From Gemmatirosa kalamazoonensis (lineage in GTDB: Bacteria; Gemmatimonadota; Gemmatimonadetes; Gemmatimonadales; Gemmatimonadaceae), in the NCBI RefSeq assembly GCF_000522985.1, contig NZ_CP007129.1, positions 744,001 through 808,000 on the forward strand: 64,000 nt of DNA. Reading direction: 5' to 3'. Below are positions 28,410 through 36,590 of the stretch, one piece after another. How positions within the stretch are numbered: the stretch's first letter is position 1; every line of letters begins with the position of its first letter. Both the position numbers and the translations under genes were made by a program. The notes beneath the pieces were generated by a model, which made no database searches, was not told the DNA's origin, and worked only from the letters and a program-made list of their open reading frames with translations.

Positions 28410-28675
28410 CACGCGAAGCGGCGGCGGTTGCGCTCGCGCGCCTTCTGCAGCTCCGTCTCGCGGTCGCGCGGCGGCGCATGGATCTCGAGCGAGCGCACGA
28501 GACGCTCGGCGGCCGCGGCCACCTCCTCGACGGCGCGGTCGAACGCGGCCTCGTTCGCGCGCGACGGGCGTGTCGTGCCGCTCAGCTTGCGCACGAACTG
28601 GAGCGCCGCGGCGCGGATCTCGTCGTCCGTCGCCGGCGGCTCGAAGTTCGCGAGCGTTCTGATGTTACGGCACAT
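28409..28675 (-). CDS. DUF2277 family protein
   Basis: 88 residues. The sequence from MCRNIRTLANFEPPATDDEI through AALQFVRKLSG and NEAAFDRAVEEVA matches the DUF2277 family very closely, which has a conserved N-terminal Cys and no known function. ATG 28675 is chosen because the family begins exactly there; the frame is open further upstream. It overlaps the end of the DUF2809 gene by 11 bases. Confidence 0.9.
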   Translation of the reverse strand: MCRNIRTLANFEPPATDDEIRAAALQFVRKLSGTTRPSRANEAAFDRAVEEVAAAAERLVRSLEIHAPPRDRETELQKARERNRRRFA

Positions 28676-29474
28676 GCGCGCGGTCCTCGGCGGCGGAGAG
28701 GGGAACGTTGGACGGGAGGTTTTGTCCAATACTGCCGGCGCCGCGCGGTTCGCGCCAGCGCACGGTGCCGACGAGCGCGAGCAGCACCGCGAGCGTCATC
28801 GGCACGAAGCCCCACGACGGGTGCAGCACGCGGCGCAGCAGCGGGTCGGCGATCGTGCCCGACGGCGCACGCGTGAGCCGCCAGTACACGACGGCCAGCA
28901 CGAGCGCGGACAGCGCACCCGGCACGCGGCGCCACCATCCGCGCCGCCAGAGCGACACGACCAGCGTGGCCGCGCCGAGCGTGACGAGCGCCACGCCCGC
29001 CGTCGGGAGCCGCACGAACGGCACGCCGCCGACGACGCGCGCGTGGGCCGCCGGCGTGAACACCGCCGCGAGCTGGAGGAGTCCGGCGACGAGCAGCACG
29101 CGGTCCGCCGCGCGCTCGATCAGCGCGGCGACGAGCACGCCTAACGCGTACGCCGCGAGGTCGCGCGCGTCGAAGCCGGAGCCGAGCACGAGGTGGCCGA
29201 GCGTCGTGCCGCGCACCGCGTCGAGCGCGGGCGCGTGATACAGCTGGCTCACCTCGACCACGAAGCAGAGCGCGAGCGCGACGGCGGCGCGACGCGGCAG
29301 CGCTACGTCAGGCACCGCCGCGCCGACCCACCACGCGATCATCGCCGCCCACAGCGCGTCGCCGACGAAGTCGCGCGCGGCGGCGGGCATCGCCGACCCG
29401 CCGAGGTGCACGGCGAGGCCGACCGCGATCGTGGCGACGGCGAGCGCGACGTACGTGCCGCGAGCGGGCCTCAC
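28665..29474 (-). CDS. DUF2809-like integral membrane protein
   Basis: 269 residues with roughly seven hydrophobic helices. Residues 1-120 (GDALWAAMIAWWVG, FVVEVSQLYHAPALDAVRGT, GFDARDLAAYALGVLVAAL) match DUF2809, a small four-helix family. The C-terminal half adds three more helices ending before WREPRGAGS and has no recognised family, so this is a longer-than-usual member. GTG 29474 start. Function unknown. Confidence 0.75.
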   Translation of the reverse strand: MRPARGTYVALAVATIAVGLAVHLGGSAMPAAARDFVGDALWAAMIAWWVGAAVPDVALPRRAAVALALCFVVEVSQLYHAPALDAVRGTTLGHLVLGSGFDARDLAAYALGVLVAALIERAADRVLLVAGLLQLAAVFTPAAHARVVGGVPFVRLPTAGVALVTLGAATLVVSLWRRGWWRRVPGALSALVLAVVYWRLTRAPSGTIADPLLRRVLHPSWGFVPMTLAVLLALVGTVRWREPRGAGSIGQNLPSNVPLSAAEDRAHVP

Positions 29475-29481
29475 GCGTCGG

Positions 29482-29856
29482 TCACTCCACCGTCCGGCGC
29501 AGGTCGGCCGGCGCCTGCGTGCGCCACGCCGCGGGGATGAGCGTCTCGAGGTCGGCGACGGTCACCGCATCGAGTCGCACGAGCACGGCGGGAAAGCCCG
29601 CGTAGTGCGGCTCGGTGAAGAACTTCTCCGGTTCGGCGGCGATCATCAGATCCCGCTGCGCGAGATTGGGCACGCGGACGGCGACCACGCCGTCGTTGGG
29701 CACGCGCGGCTTCTTCGGGATGACGCGCTCCATCCAGACCCAGAGGAAGCCTTTCGGCTTGCCGCGATGGCGGACGCTGAACGCGAAGCGGTCCGCGGCC
29801 TCCTCGACCTCGGGCAGCGCGAGCGCGATGCGGCGGACGTCGGCCTGGGTCGCCAT
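29482..29856 (-). CDS. MmcQ/YjbR family protein
   Basis: 124 residues. VRRIALALPEVEEAADRFAFSVR, KGFLWVWMERV and EPHYAGFPAVLVRLDAV fit the MmcQ/YjbR family, small DNA-binding-fold proteins. ATG 29856 fits the family length; GTG 29871 would overlap the preceding TGA (GTGA) and adds five residues. It is co-directional with the SpdH-like gene upstream. Confidence 0.85.
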   Translation of the reverse strand: MATQADVRRIALALPEVEEAADRFAFSVRHRGKPKGFLWVWMERVIPKKPRVPNDGVVAVRVPNLAQRDLMIAAEPEKFFTEPHYAGFPAVLVRLDAVTVADLETLIPAAWRTQAPADLRRTVE

Positions 29857-29867
29857 GCGGGTCGTCG

Positions 29868-31745
29868 TCACGCGCCGGCGAGCTGTCGCACCGCGCGGTC
29901 CGCCTCGCGGATGGAGTTGCGGTGGTCCGCCGCGCCCGCGAGGTCGGTGTTCGCGAACGCGATGCGGCCGTGCGGCCGGTCGCGCAGCACGTCGCGCGGC
30001 GCCGGCTTCCCGTCGACGCCGAAGAAGAAGCCGGGCTGCGGATTCACGTACGCGTGCCCCCATCGGTTCAGGATGATCCCCGCGATGTCGCGCCTCGGGT
30101 CGAAGCCGCCGGCCGAGAACATGTCGCCGAGCTGCTCGCGGAACGCGCGCTCGTACTGCGCGAACGACGTGGCGAACAGCTCCGCGCGTCCGCGGCTCCC
30201 CTGCTCGCCGATCGGCAGTCCGGGGCGCGCGAACAGCACCTTGATCGTCAGCGCCGTCGGCGAGTCGGGTCCGAAGGTATCGGTGCCGACGAGCGTCGGC
30301 ATCTTGCGCACGGCGAGGTAGTCGCCGAGCCCCCCGAACCAGCGGCATCCCGTCATGCCCATGCGGTACAGGAAGCGCCAGTTGCGCACCGCGACGTTCG
30401 CCATGAGGCACGGCGAGCGGTAGAACTGCGCGTACGCGTCGCGGTGGCTCTGCGGCAGATCGTGCACGACGTGCTTCGTCGTCCAGCTGCCGCCGGCCAT
30501 GACGACCTTTCGTGCTCTCACGCGAAAAAGTCGGCCGCCCTTCGCGTAGGTGAGCGCGACGTGCGACGCGCTCGTCGGATCACCGGCGTGCTGCACGCGG
30601 ACCACCGTGGCGCCGAGCCGGATGCGCGTCGGCCGGCCGGCGCGGTCGAGCGCCGCGAAGCGCACGCGGTCGTGCCACACCGCCTCGACGGTGCGCGGCC
30701 CGTCGAAGGCCTCGGGCACGAGCGTCTTCACCATGAGCCGCGCGAAGCCCGCGTTGCCGTCCGGGAACATCTGGTCGCCTAACGCGTCGTCGCCGTCCTC
30801 GGGGAACTCGGTCTCGATCGCATACGCGCAGTAGCCCGAGAGCGCGTCGGGTCCCAGGCCGTAGCCGCCGCCTTCCACGGGCGACAGAAACGTGCGCACC
30901 GTCTCACGGCTGATGCCGTGCCGCTGGATGAGCAGATCCTCGAGCGTGATCGTGTCGAGCTGGCGCGAGATCGCGTCGCCTTCGGTCTTCGGGCGCGGAC
31001 CGCCGTCGCGTACCGTGCGCCAGCGCAGCAGATCCGCCTTCGCCGCGTCGCTCAGCGGCGCGCCCTCGAGCTTCCGTCCCCACGGGTCGAGCACCCACAC
31101 GCCCGGCTTCACGCCGAAGCCCGGGCCGAAGTAGAAGCCGTAGTTGCGCGGCTGGTCGTAGGGGCTCTTCGCCAGCGGCATCTCGGGGTCGGGGCCGCGC
31201 CAGCGCTGATACTCGAACGCTCGGCGGTCCATCCCGATCGTGTCGTAGAAGCTCTCGGTGTAGCCGCCCTTCCCCGGCACGAGGAAGATGGCCGAGCCCT
31301 GGTGCGCGACGACGCGCTGGCCGTCGACGAGGAACTCGTTGCGCTTCGCCTCGCCGCCGAACATCGGGTGGTTGTCGAGCACGAGGCAGCGGCCGCCCTC
31401 GCGCTTCTGGAAGAACACCGCCGCGGCGAGGCCGCTGATGCCGCCGCCGACGATCGCGAGATCGTACGTCTCGCCGGTGTCGACGGCGCTCGCGATCGAG
31501 CGCTCGTACCTGCCGTCGCGCATCGCGTGCGCGGCGCTCATCACCTCGTAGGTGTTGCCGTTGGAGCGCGCGTAGTCGCCGACGCCGCCGTAGCCGGTCC
31601 AGTCGTCGTCGGCGAGCGGCATCGAGAGCACGTTAGGCAGCAGCATCCCCGCGCCGGCGGCGAGCGTGCCGTTGACGAAGTCGCGCCGGGAGATCGGCTC
31701 GTGCATGCCGAGCCGATCGTCGCCCCGTCCGTCGTACGCGCTCAT
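29868..31745 (-). CDS. Tat-exported FAD flavoprotein, spermidine-dehydrogenase-like
   Basis: 625 residues. A twin-arginine signal ISRRDFVNGTLAAGAGML (about 18-35) is followed by the dinucleotide fold YDLAIVGGGISGLAAAVFF (about 92-110) and LDNHPMFGGEAKRNEF. The N-terminal layout and these blocks resemble periplasmic spermidine dehydrogenase SpdH; the substrate here is not proven, and haem ligands were not identified. ATG 31745 overlaps the TGA of the DUF1080 gene. Two octamer copies are inside (one Leu-Gly, one Pro-Asn). Confidence 0.8.
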   Translation of the reverse strand: MSAYDGRGDDRLGMHEPISRRDFVNGTLAAGAGMLLPNVLSMPLADDDWTGYGGVGDYARSNGNTYEVMSAAHAMRDGRYERSIASAVDTGETYDLAIVGGGISGLAAAVFFQKREGGRCLVLDNHPMFGGEAKRNEFLVDGQRVVAHQGSAIFLVPGKGGYTESFYDTIGMDRRAFEYQRWRGPDPEMPLAKSPYDQPRNYGFYFGPGFGVKPGVWVLDPWGRKLEGAPLSDAAKADLLRWRTVRDGGPRPKTEGDAISRQLDTITLEDLLIQRHGISRETVRTFLSPVEGGGYGLGPDALSGYCAYAIETEFPEDGDDALGDQMFPDGNAGFARLMVKTLVPEAFDGPRTVEAVWHDRVRFAALDRAGRPTRIRLGATVVRVQHAGDPTSASHVALTYAKGGRLFRVRARKVVMAGGSWTTKHVVHDLPQSHRDAYAQFYRSPCLMANVAVRNWRFLYRMGMTGCRWFGGLGDYLAVRKMPTLVGTDTFGPDSPTALTIKVLFARPGLPIGEQGSRGRAELFATSFAQYERAFREQLGDMFSAGGFDPRRDIAGIILNRWGHAYVNPQPGFFFGVDGKPAPRDVLRDRPHGRIAFANTDLAGAADHRNSIREADRAVRQLAGA

Positions 31746-32362
31746 CGGCCGAGCGGCCGGATCATGATGTTGCGGTAGTGCACCTCGCTCCCCGGATCGT
31801 GCCCCTGCAGCGCGATGGTGCCGCCCGTCAGGCGGGTGGGCGACCCCTCTGGCTCGGTGTAATCCACGAGCTGCCGGTCGTCGACGAAGATCTGCACGCG
31901 GCGGCCGCGCACGATGGTGTGGATCGTGAACCACGTGTCGTCGCGCCCCGCCTCGCGGATGTCCCGCACGGCGTAGAGGCTCCCGGTGCGGCGCCAGTCC
32001 TGCGCGAACGAGTTGTTGACCTGCACCTCGTAGCCCTTCGACGGCCAGTCGCTCGGCTGATACTCGGTGCGGATGAAGATCCCCGAGTTCGCGCCGGGTC
32101 GCGTGAGCACGTCGGCCTTCAGCTCGAAGTCGCGGAAGTCGTGGTTCATCACCGGACCGTCGTAGAACAGGTGCGCCCGCGGCCCGTGCACGACGATCTC
32201 GCCGTTCTGCACGCTGAACGTCGCCGGGTTCTCGCTCGCGCGCCATCCGTCGAGCGTGCGGCCGTCGAACAGTGGGACCCAACCGTCGGTGCGGCCCGCC
32301 GTCGCGGCCGAGGAGCAGGCGACGATCGCGAGCGCGGAGGCGAGCCGAGTGATGGTCTTCAT
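31742..32362 (-). CDS. DUF1080 (3-keto-disaccharide hydrolase-like) exported protein
   Basis: 206 residues with a signal peptide (MKTITRLASALAIVACSSAATA). WVPLFDGRTLDGWRASEN, RDFELKADVLTRPGANSGIFIRTE and GGTIALQGHDPGSEVHYRNI are diagnostic of DUF1080, a concanavalin-like fold found in sugar-processing secreted proteins. A cysteine near the signal end leaves open a lipoprotein. It is coupled to the downstream flavoprotein, suggesting an oxidised-sugar pathway in the periplasm (inference). Confidence 0.9.
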   Translation of the reverse strand: MKTITRLASALAIVACSSAATAGRTDGWVPLFDGRTLDGWRASENPATFSVQNGEIVVHGPRAHLFYDGPVMNHDFRDFELKADVLTRPGANSGIFIRTEYQPSDWPSKGYEVQVNNSFAQDWRRTGSLYAVRDIREAGRDDTWFTIHTIVRGRRVQIFVDDRQLVDYTEPEGSPTRLTGGTIALQGHDPGSEVHYRNIMIRPLGR

Positions 32363-32430
32363 GCGCGGTGCGGTGAGAGGGTCGGCCGGGCGTCCGACAA
32401 GTATGGCACCGGAGCACCGCTCACGCGCGC

Positions 32431-33459
32431 TCACGCGCGCACCCGCCACTCCACGGTCTCCCGCACGACGGGGAACGCCGCCGCGGCGAGCGCGCGCCAC
32501 CCCGGCCGCTCGACCGCCGGCGCCGGAAGCAGCGGCCGCAGCTCGGCGCGCGCCGTCGCCGCGTCGGGGCGGTTCGCCCGCGTGCGCGACAGACAGCGCC
32601 GCAGCCAGCGCAGGAACGGCTCGCCCATGTGCACGAGCGGCTCGCCGTCGAACGACGGCGTCCCGTGCAGGTGCCCGTGCACCGCGCCCTCGATGTCCGT
32701 CGCGTCCACCGGCGGGCGGCCGAACACGAGCTCGTAGAGCGTGCAGCCGAGCGCGTAGACGTCGCTGCGTCCGTCGACCGGCCGGCCGAGGATCTGCTCG
32801 GGCGCGCAGTAGCTCGGGCTTCCGACGAGGCGCCGGGAAGGCGCCGCCGCGTCGCGCGGGCAGGCGACGCCGAGGTCGATGAGCACGAGCCGACCCGACG
32901 CGTTCACGAGCAGGTTCGACGGCTTCACGTCGCGGTGCACGAGCCCCGCCGCGTGCAGCGCGGTGAGCGCGGAGAGTCCCTCGTCGGCCACGCGCAGCAC
33001 CTGCTCGCGCGCGAGCGTGGCCGCGCCGTCGATGTGCGCGCGCAGCGTGTCGCCCTCGATCCACGGCATCACCATGAAGAACGTGCCGAGCGCCGCGAAG
33101 ACGTCGAGCACGCGCACGATCCCCGGGTGGTCGAGCTGCACGAGCAGCCCCGCCTCGCGCACGAACTCGTCGGGCCCGCCCGGCGCGAGCGCGTGCGCGT
33201 GCGACAGCATCTTCAGCGCGAGCGGGATGCCGAGCAGCGGGTGACGCGCGCGCAGCACGCGCCCCGACCCGCCCTCGCCGATGATCCCGTCGACGACGAA
33301 GCGGCCCGCGAGCGGCGCGGCGCCCGGCGCGCACAGCGCCCGAGCCACCATCTCCGTGACCGCCTGCCCCAGCTGCGCCGCGACGGGGGCGCCGTCTGTC
33401 AGGCACTCGCCGCGCAGCAGCGCGTCGGCGAGCGCCCGCGCCTCATCGGCCGAACTCAT
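32431..33459 (-). CDS. Ser/Thr protein kinase
   Basis: 342-residue soluble Hanks-type kinase. The glycine loop GEGGSGRV (about 61-68), PLALKML lysine, HRDVKPSNLLV (about 176), DLGV in place of DFG, and SPSYCAPEQILG activation segment are present. DLG is a tolerated variant in bacterial kinases. No TPR or membrane segment follows. It overlaps the YrdC-like gene upstream by 17 bases, so the two are probably co-translated. Confidence 0.92.
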   Translation of the reverse strand: MSSADEARALADALLRGECLTDGAPVAAQLGQAVTEMVARALCAPGAAPLAGRFVVDGIIGEGGSGRVLRARHPLLGIPLALKMLSHAHALAPGGPDEFVREAGLLVQLDHPGIVRVLDVFAALGTFFMVMPWIEGDTLRAHIDGAATLAREQVLRVADEGLSALTALHAAGLVHRDVKPSNLLVNASGRLVLIDLGVACPRDAAAPSRRLVGSPSYCAPEQILGRPVDGRSDVYALGCTLYELVFGRPPVDATDIEGAVHGHLHGTPSFDGEPLVHMGEPFLRWLRRCLSRTRANRPDAATARAELRPLLPAPAVERPGWRALAAAAFPVVRETVEWRVRA

Positions 33460-34327
33460 AGGCGCGCTGCTGCAGTCGCTCGCGTCCCCCGTCGGCGATC
33501 TCGAGGCCGAGGTCGAAGCGGTCCAGCAGCGCGCGCACGTCGGGGACGTCCATCGAGCCGTAGCGCTCGAGGCGCAGCGCGGGGCGCCCGTCGACCATGG
33601 CCGGCCGGTGGAACGAGATCACGGTCGTCGACATCTCCGCGTAGCCCGGGTAGTTGTCGTGCGCGACGTTCTCCGACTCGTGGCGGATCAGCTGCATGTT
33701 CACGATGTGTCGGAAGTCGAAGATGAGCGGCGCCGGCTTCCAGTGCGCGGGCTCCTCGATGCCCGTGCGGTGGTGGCTGAGGTTCGCGGACGTGATGTAG
33801 AGGTAGCGCTCCGGGAGCTGCTCGATCGCGCGCGCGACGACCTTGTTGCTCGGGCAGCGGTAGCCGGGGACGATGGTCTGCGCGGTGCGCACGTCGCCGT
33901 CGCGGCCCGTCATGTGATCCGGCAGATCCGCGGCCGCCGGCCCGCGAATGCCGATCGGCCCGCGGTTGAGGAACGCCTCCATCACGTCGAGCACGCGCTT
34001 CTCGCTCAGCGTGTGCGGCAGCTTCGCGAAGTCGAACAGCGTCGGGATGCGCAGCGTGGTGGTGCCGATCGATCCCGTCTGCGTCGGCGGCCGCCCCTTC
34101 CACACGTTCATCTGCGCGACGGTCGCGGCGTCGGCGCGCGTGTAGATGACGTAGAAGTTCGCGAACCCCGCGGCGAGCGGCAGCCCCTCGACGAGCGCCT
34201 CCGCGGCGAGCTCGATGTCGGCCTCGTTCGCGAGACAGAGCAGCTTCGTCACATCGAGCTCGTAGCCGCTCTGCGTGCGCGCCACGAGCGTGCTGAGCTC
34301 CGCGCGCGGCGTCGTGGAGTGCGTCAT
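33443..34327 (-). CDS. YrdC/Sua5-fold protein (divergent)
   Basis: 294 residues. NVWKGRPPTQTGSIGTTT, then CPSNKVVARAIEQLPERYLYITSANLSHHRTGI resembles the KxRP and SxN nucleotide-binding blocks of the YrdC/Sua5/YciO fold that makes threonylcarbamoyl-AMP. The overall sequence is too divergent to call it the tRNA enzyme. GGGAGGTGA stands 7 bases before ATG 34327, which also overlaps the preceding TGA. Its partners (maleate-isomerase-like and kinase) point to a specialised role. Confidence 0.65.
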   Translation of the reverse strand: MTHSTTPRAELSTLVARTQSGYELDVTKLLCLANEADIELAAEALVEGLPLAAGFANFYVIYTRADAATVAQMNVWKGRPPTQTGSIGTTTLRIPTLFDFAKLPHTLSEKRVLDVMEAFLNRGPIGIRGPAAADLPDHMTGRDGDVRTAQTIVPGYRCPSNKVVARAIEQLPERYLYITSANLSHHRTGIEEPAHWKPAPLIFDFRHIVNMQLIRHESENVAHDNYPGYAEMSTTVISFHRPAMVDGRPALRLERYGSMDVPDVRALLDRFDLGLEIADGGRERLQQRAYEFGR

Positions 34328-35142
34328 CGCGTCACCTCCCGCGGCCGCGTCGCCAGCGCGTCGTACGACGGCACCGGCGCCGCCGGCCGCGCGAGGAAGC
34401 TGCCGAACCCCGGGATCGCCGGGTCGAGCTGCAGCGCGCGCAGGATCGACCGCGTGGTCGCCGCGGCGGCCGAGAGACAGGGCAGCCCGACGCGCGCTTC
34501 GGCCGGCTGCAGCGCGCGGAGCGACGGCATCTGCACGCAGCTCGAGAGCACGACCGCGTCCGCGCGACGCACGTCGAGCCGCGTGGCGGATAGGTCGACG
34601 AGGTCCTGCTGCGGGAGCCGTCCGACCTCGCAGTTGTCCGACACCGAGAGGCTGATCGCGTCGACGACCTCGACGCCGGCGCTCGCCTCGATGTACGAGA
34701 CGACGATCCGCGTCAGCTCCGGCACGTACGGCGCGACGAGCGCCACTCGCGCGTAGCCGGCGGCGCGGATCTCGTCGACGAGGGCGCCCGCGCTGGTGAC
34801 GATCGGCGCCGCCCACCCCGACTCGGCGGCCGACGCGTGCAGGCGCTCGGCCACCGCCTCGTGCGCGCGCGGGCCCTGGACCATGACGGCGACGAGGCAC
34901 GCGTACGCCTGGACGTCGCACTGCGCGTCGGCGAGGTAGGCGGCGCACGCCGCGCCCTCGCGGTCCATCGCGAGCAGCGCCTCGGCGGTCACCTTCTTCA
35001 TGCGCATGCGCGCGCCGTGGAACGTGAACGCGACGCCCGCGGCGGCCTCGTACGCGCGCAGCAGCGCGGGGACCTCGGTCTCCATCGTGACGTTCGAGCT
35101 GGGCACGATGAGCCCGACACGGTAGGGCGGAACGGTCGACAC
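34324..35142 (-). CDS. Maleate isomerase / arylmalonate decarboxylase-family protein
   Basis: 272 residues of the Asp/Glu racemase superfamily. RVGLIVPSSNVTMETEVPALL is the maleate cis-trans isomerase N-terminal signature including the first half of the active site. VLSSCVQMPSL carries the second catalytic Cys. The usual first catalytic Cys near the middle (AYACLVAVMVQG) appears present. GTG 35142 has GGGAGGC at good spacing and gives the family-typical start. First gene of a leftward unit with the YrdC-like and kinase genes. Confidence 0.82.
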   Translation of the reverse strand: MSTVPPYRVGLIVPSSNVTMETEVPALLRAYEAAAGVAFTFHGARMRMKKVTAEALLAMDREGAACAAYLADAQCDVQAYACLVAVMVQGPRAHEAVAERLHASAAESGWAAPIVTSAGALVDEIRAAGYARVALVAPYVPELTRIVVSYIEASAGVEVVDAISLSVSDNCEVGRLPQQDLVDLSATRLDVRRADAVVLSSCVQMPSLRALQPAEARVGLPCLSAAAATTRSILRALQLDPAIPGFGSFLARPAAPVPSYDALATRPREVTR

Positions 35143-35372
35143 GCACGCCTCCCGAAGGACGAGGGGGCCAAGGTAGCATCGCCCGGAGAACGGAGCGAGC
35201 TCGGGCGGCTCGACGGAATCCGTTAGGCGGTCCCCGGCACCGCGGGCGTTCGTCCCGCGCCCGATGCGTCCCATCACTGGTGCACGCGACTCGGCGCAAC
35301 GGGCGTCGCGGCCGCGCGCGCGCCGAGTATGCTTCCCCGCACCGCCGTCGACCGCCCGCCACCGACCATGCC

Positions 35373-36584
35373 ATGACGCGCCTCCTTCTCGCCGCGCTCG
35401 TGCTCCTCGCGCTGCCCGCGTGCCGTCCCGCCGCGCCCGCGGAGCACTACGGCTTCGTCGCCCGACTCGGCCGCGACACCGTCTCCGTCGAGAGCGTGAC
35501 GCGCCGCGGCAACGAGGTGACCAGCGACGCCGTCGACCGCTTCCCGGTCGTGCGACGCCGGCACACCGAAATCGAGCTCGCCCCCGACGGCGGCATCCGG
35601 CATCTCGTGATGGACATCCACACGCCGAGCGAGCCGACGAACGAGCGCGAGCGCCACGTCGTCGCCGACGTGACGCGCGACTCCGTGCGCGTGACGAAGA
35701 CCGACGGCGCGGGCACCGTGGAGCGCGCGTTCGCCACCGGCGGCGGCACGGCGATGGCGCACGTGCCGCAGATGTACAGCCTCTACGAGCTGTACTTCGA
35801 CGCCGCGTTGAAGCGCGCCGCGGCGACGCACCGCGCCGCCGGCGACACCGTGCAGATGCGGCAGTTCTACGTCGACCGCGAGTTCGACCGCTTCCCGCTG
35901 CACCACGGCATCGTGCGCCCGCTGGCCGGCGGCCGCGCGGAGATCATGCACGACTGGCTCTCCGGCATCGGCGAGGCGACGTTCGACTCCGCGTACCGGA
36001 TGCAGAGCTACTCCGGCGCGCGCACGACGTACCTCGTGGACGTGCAGCGCGTGACGACGCCGCCCGACGTGCGCGCCGTCGCCGACCGGTTCGAGGCGCT
36101 GGAGACGAAGAGCGGCCCGCGCCAGCTCAGCGTCCGCGACGTGCTGCACGCCGACATCGGCGCGGCGACGTTCACGGTCGACTACGGCCGGCCGCTCGCG
36201 CGCGGCCGCACGCTGCTCGGCGAGGTCATCCCGTACGACCGCGTCTGGCGCACCGGCGCGAACGCCGCGACGGAGTTCACGACGTCGGCGCCGATCACGC
36301 TCGCGGGCCTCGCCGTGCCCGCGGGGAAGTACACGCTGTGGACGCTGCCGCACCCGGGCGGCGCCGTGGAGCTGATCGTGAATCGCCAGACCGGCCAGTG
36401 GGGCACCGGCTACGGTCCCGCGCACGACCTCGGGCGCTCGCGCATGACGACGGAGACGCTCGCGACGCCGGTGGAGCAGTTCACGATCTCCGTGGTGCCG
36501 GGCGACGCGCGACACGGCACGCTCGCCATGGCGTGGGGGCCGTTCCGGTGGACGGCGCCGATCGAGGTGCGCGGGGGCAACTGA
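35373..36584 (+). CDS. DUF2911 lipoprotein
   Basis: 403 residues. The lipobox LLALPACRP gives lipidation at about Cys17. The N-terminal 260 residues are beta-rich and of unknown family. The C-terminal 140 residues (LLGEVIPYDRVWRTGANAATEF, AGKYTLWTLP, TGQWGTGY) match DUF2911, common in secreted proteins of Bacteroidota and Gemmatimonadota. ATG 35373 starts the lipoprotein signal. It converges on the S9 peptidase with only six bases between stops. Confidence 0.87.
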   Translation: MTRLLLAALVLLALPACRPAAPAEHYGFVARLGRDTVSVESVTRRGNEVTSDAVDRFPVVRRRHTEIELAPDGGIRHLVMDIHTPSEPTNERERHVVADVTRDSVRVTKTDGAGTVERAFATGGGTAMAHVPQMYSLYELYFDAALKRAAATHRAAGDTVQMRQFYVDREFDRFPLHHGIVRPLAGGRAEIMHDWLSGIGEATFDSAYRMQSYSGARTTYLVDVQRVTTPPDVRAVADRFEALETKSGPRQLSVRDVLHADIGAATFTVDYGRPLARGRTLLGEVIPYDRVWRTGANAATEFTTSAPITLAGLAVPAGKYTLWTLPHPGGAVELIVNRQTGQWGTGYGPAHDLGRSRMTTETLATPVEQFTISVVPGDARHGTLAMAWGPFRWTAPIEVRGGN

Positions 36585-36590
36585 CGCGGC

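Noticed and set aside
35222-35372. Extra upstream codons for the DUF2911 lipoprotein from 35280
   Set aside because: The upstream 31 residues are arginine-rich and would mask the lipoprotein signal that starts at 35373.
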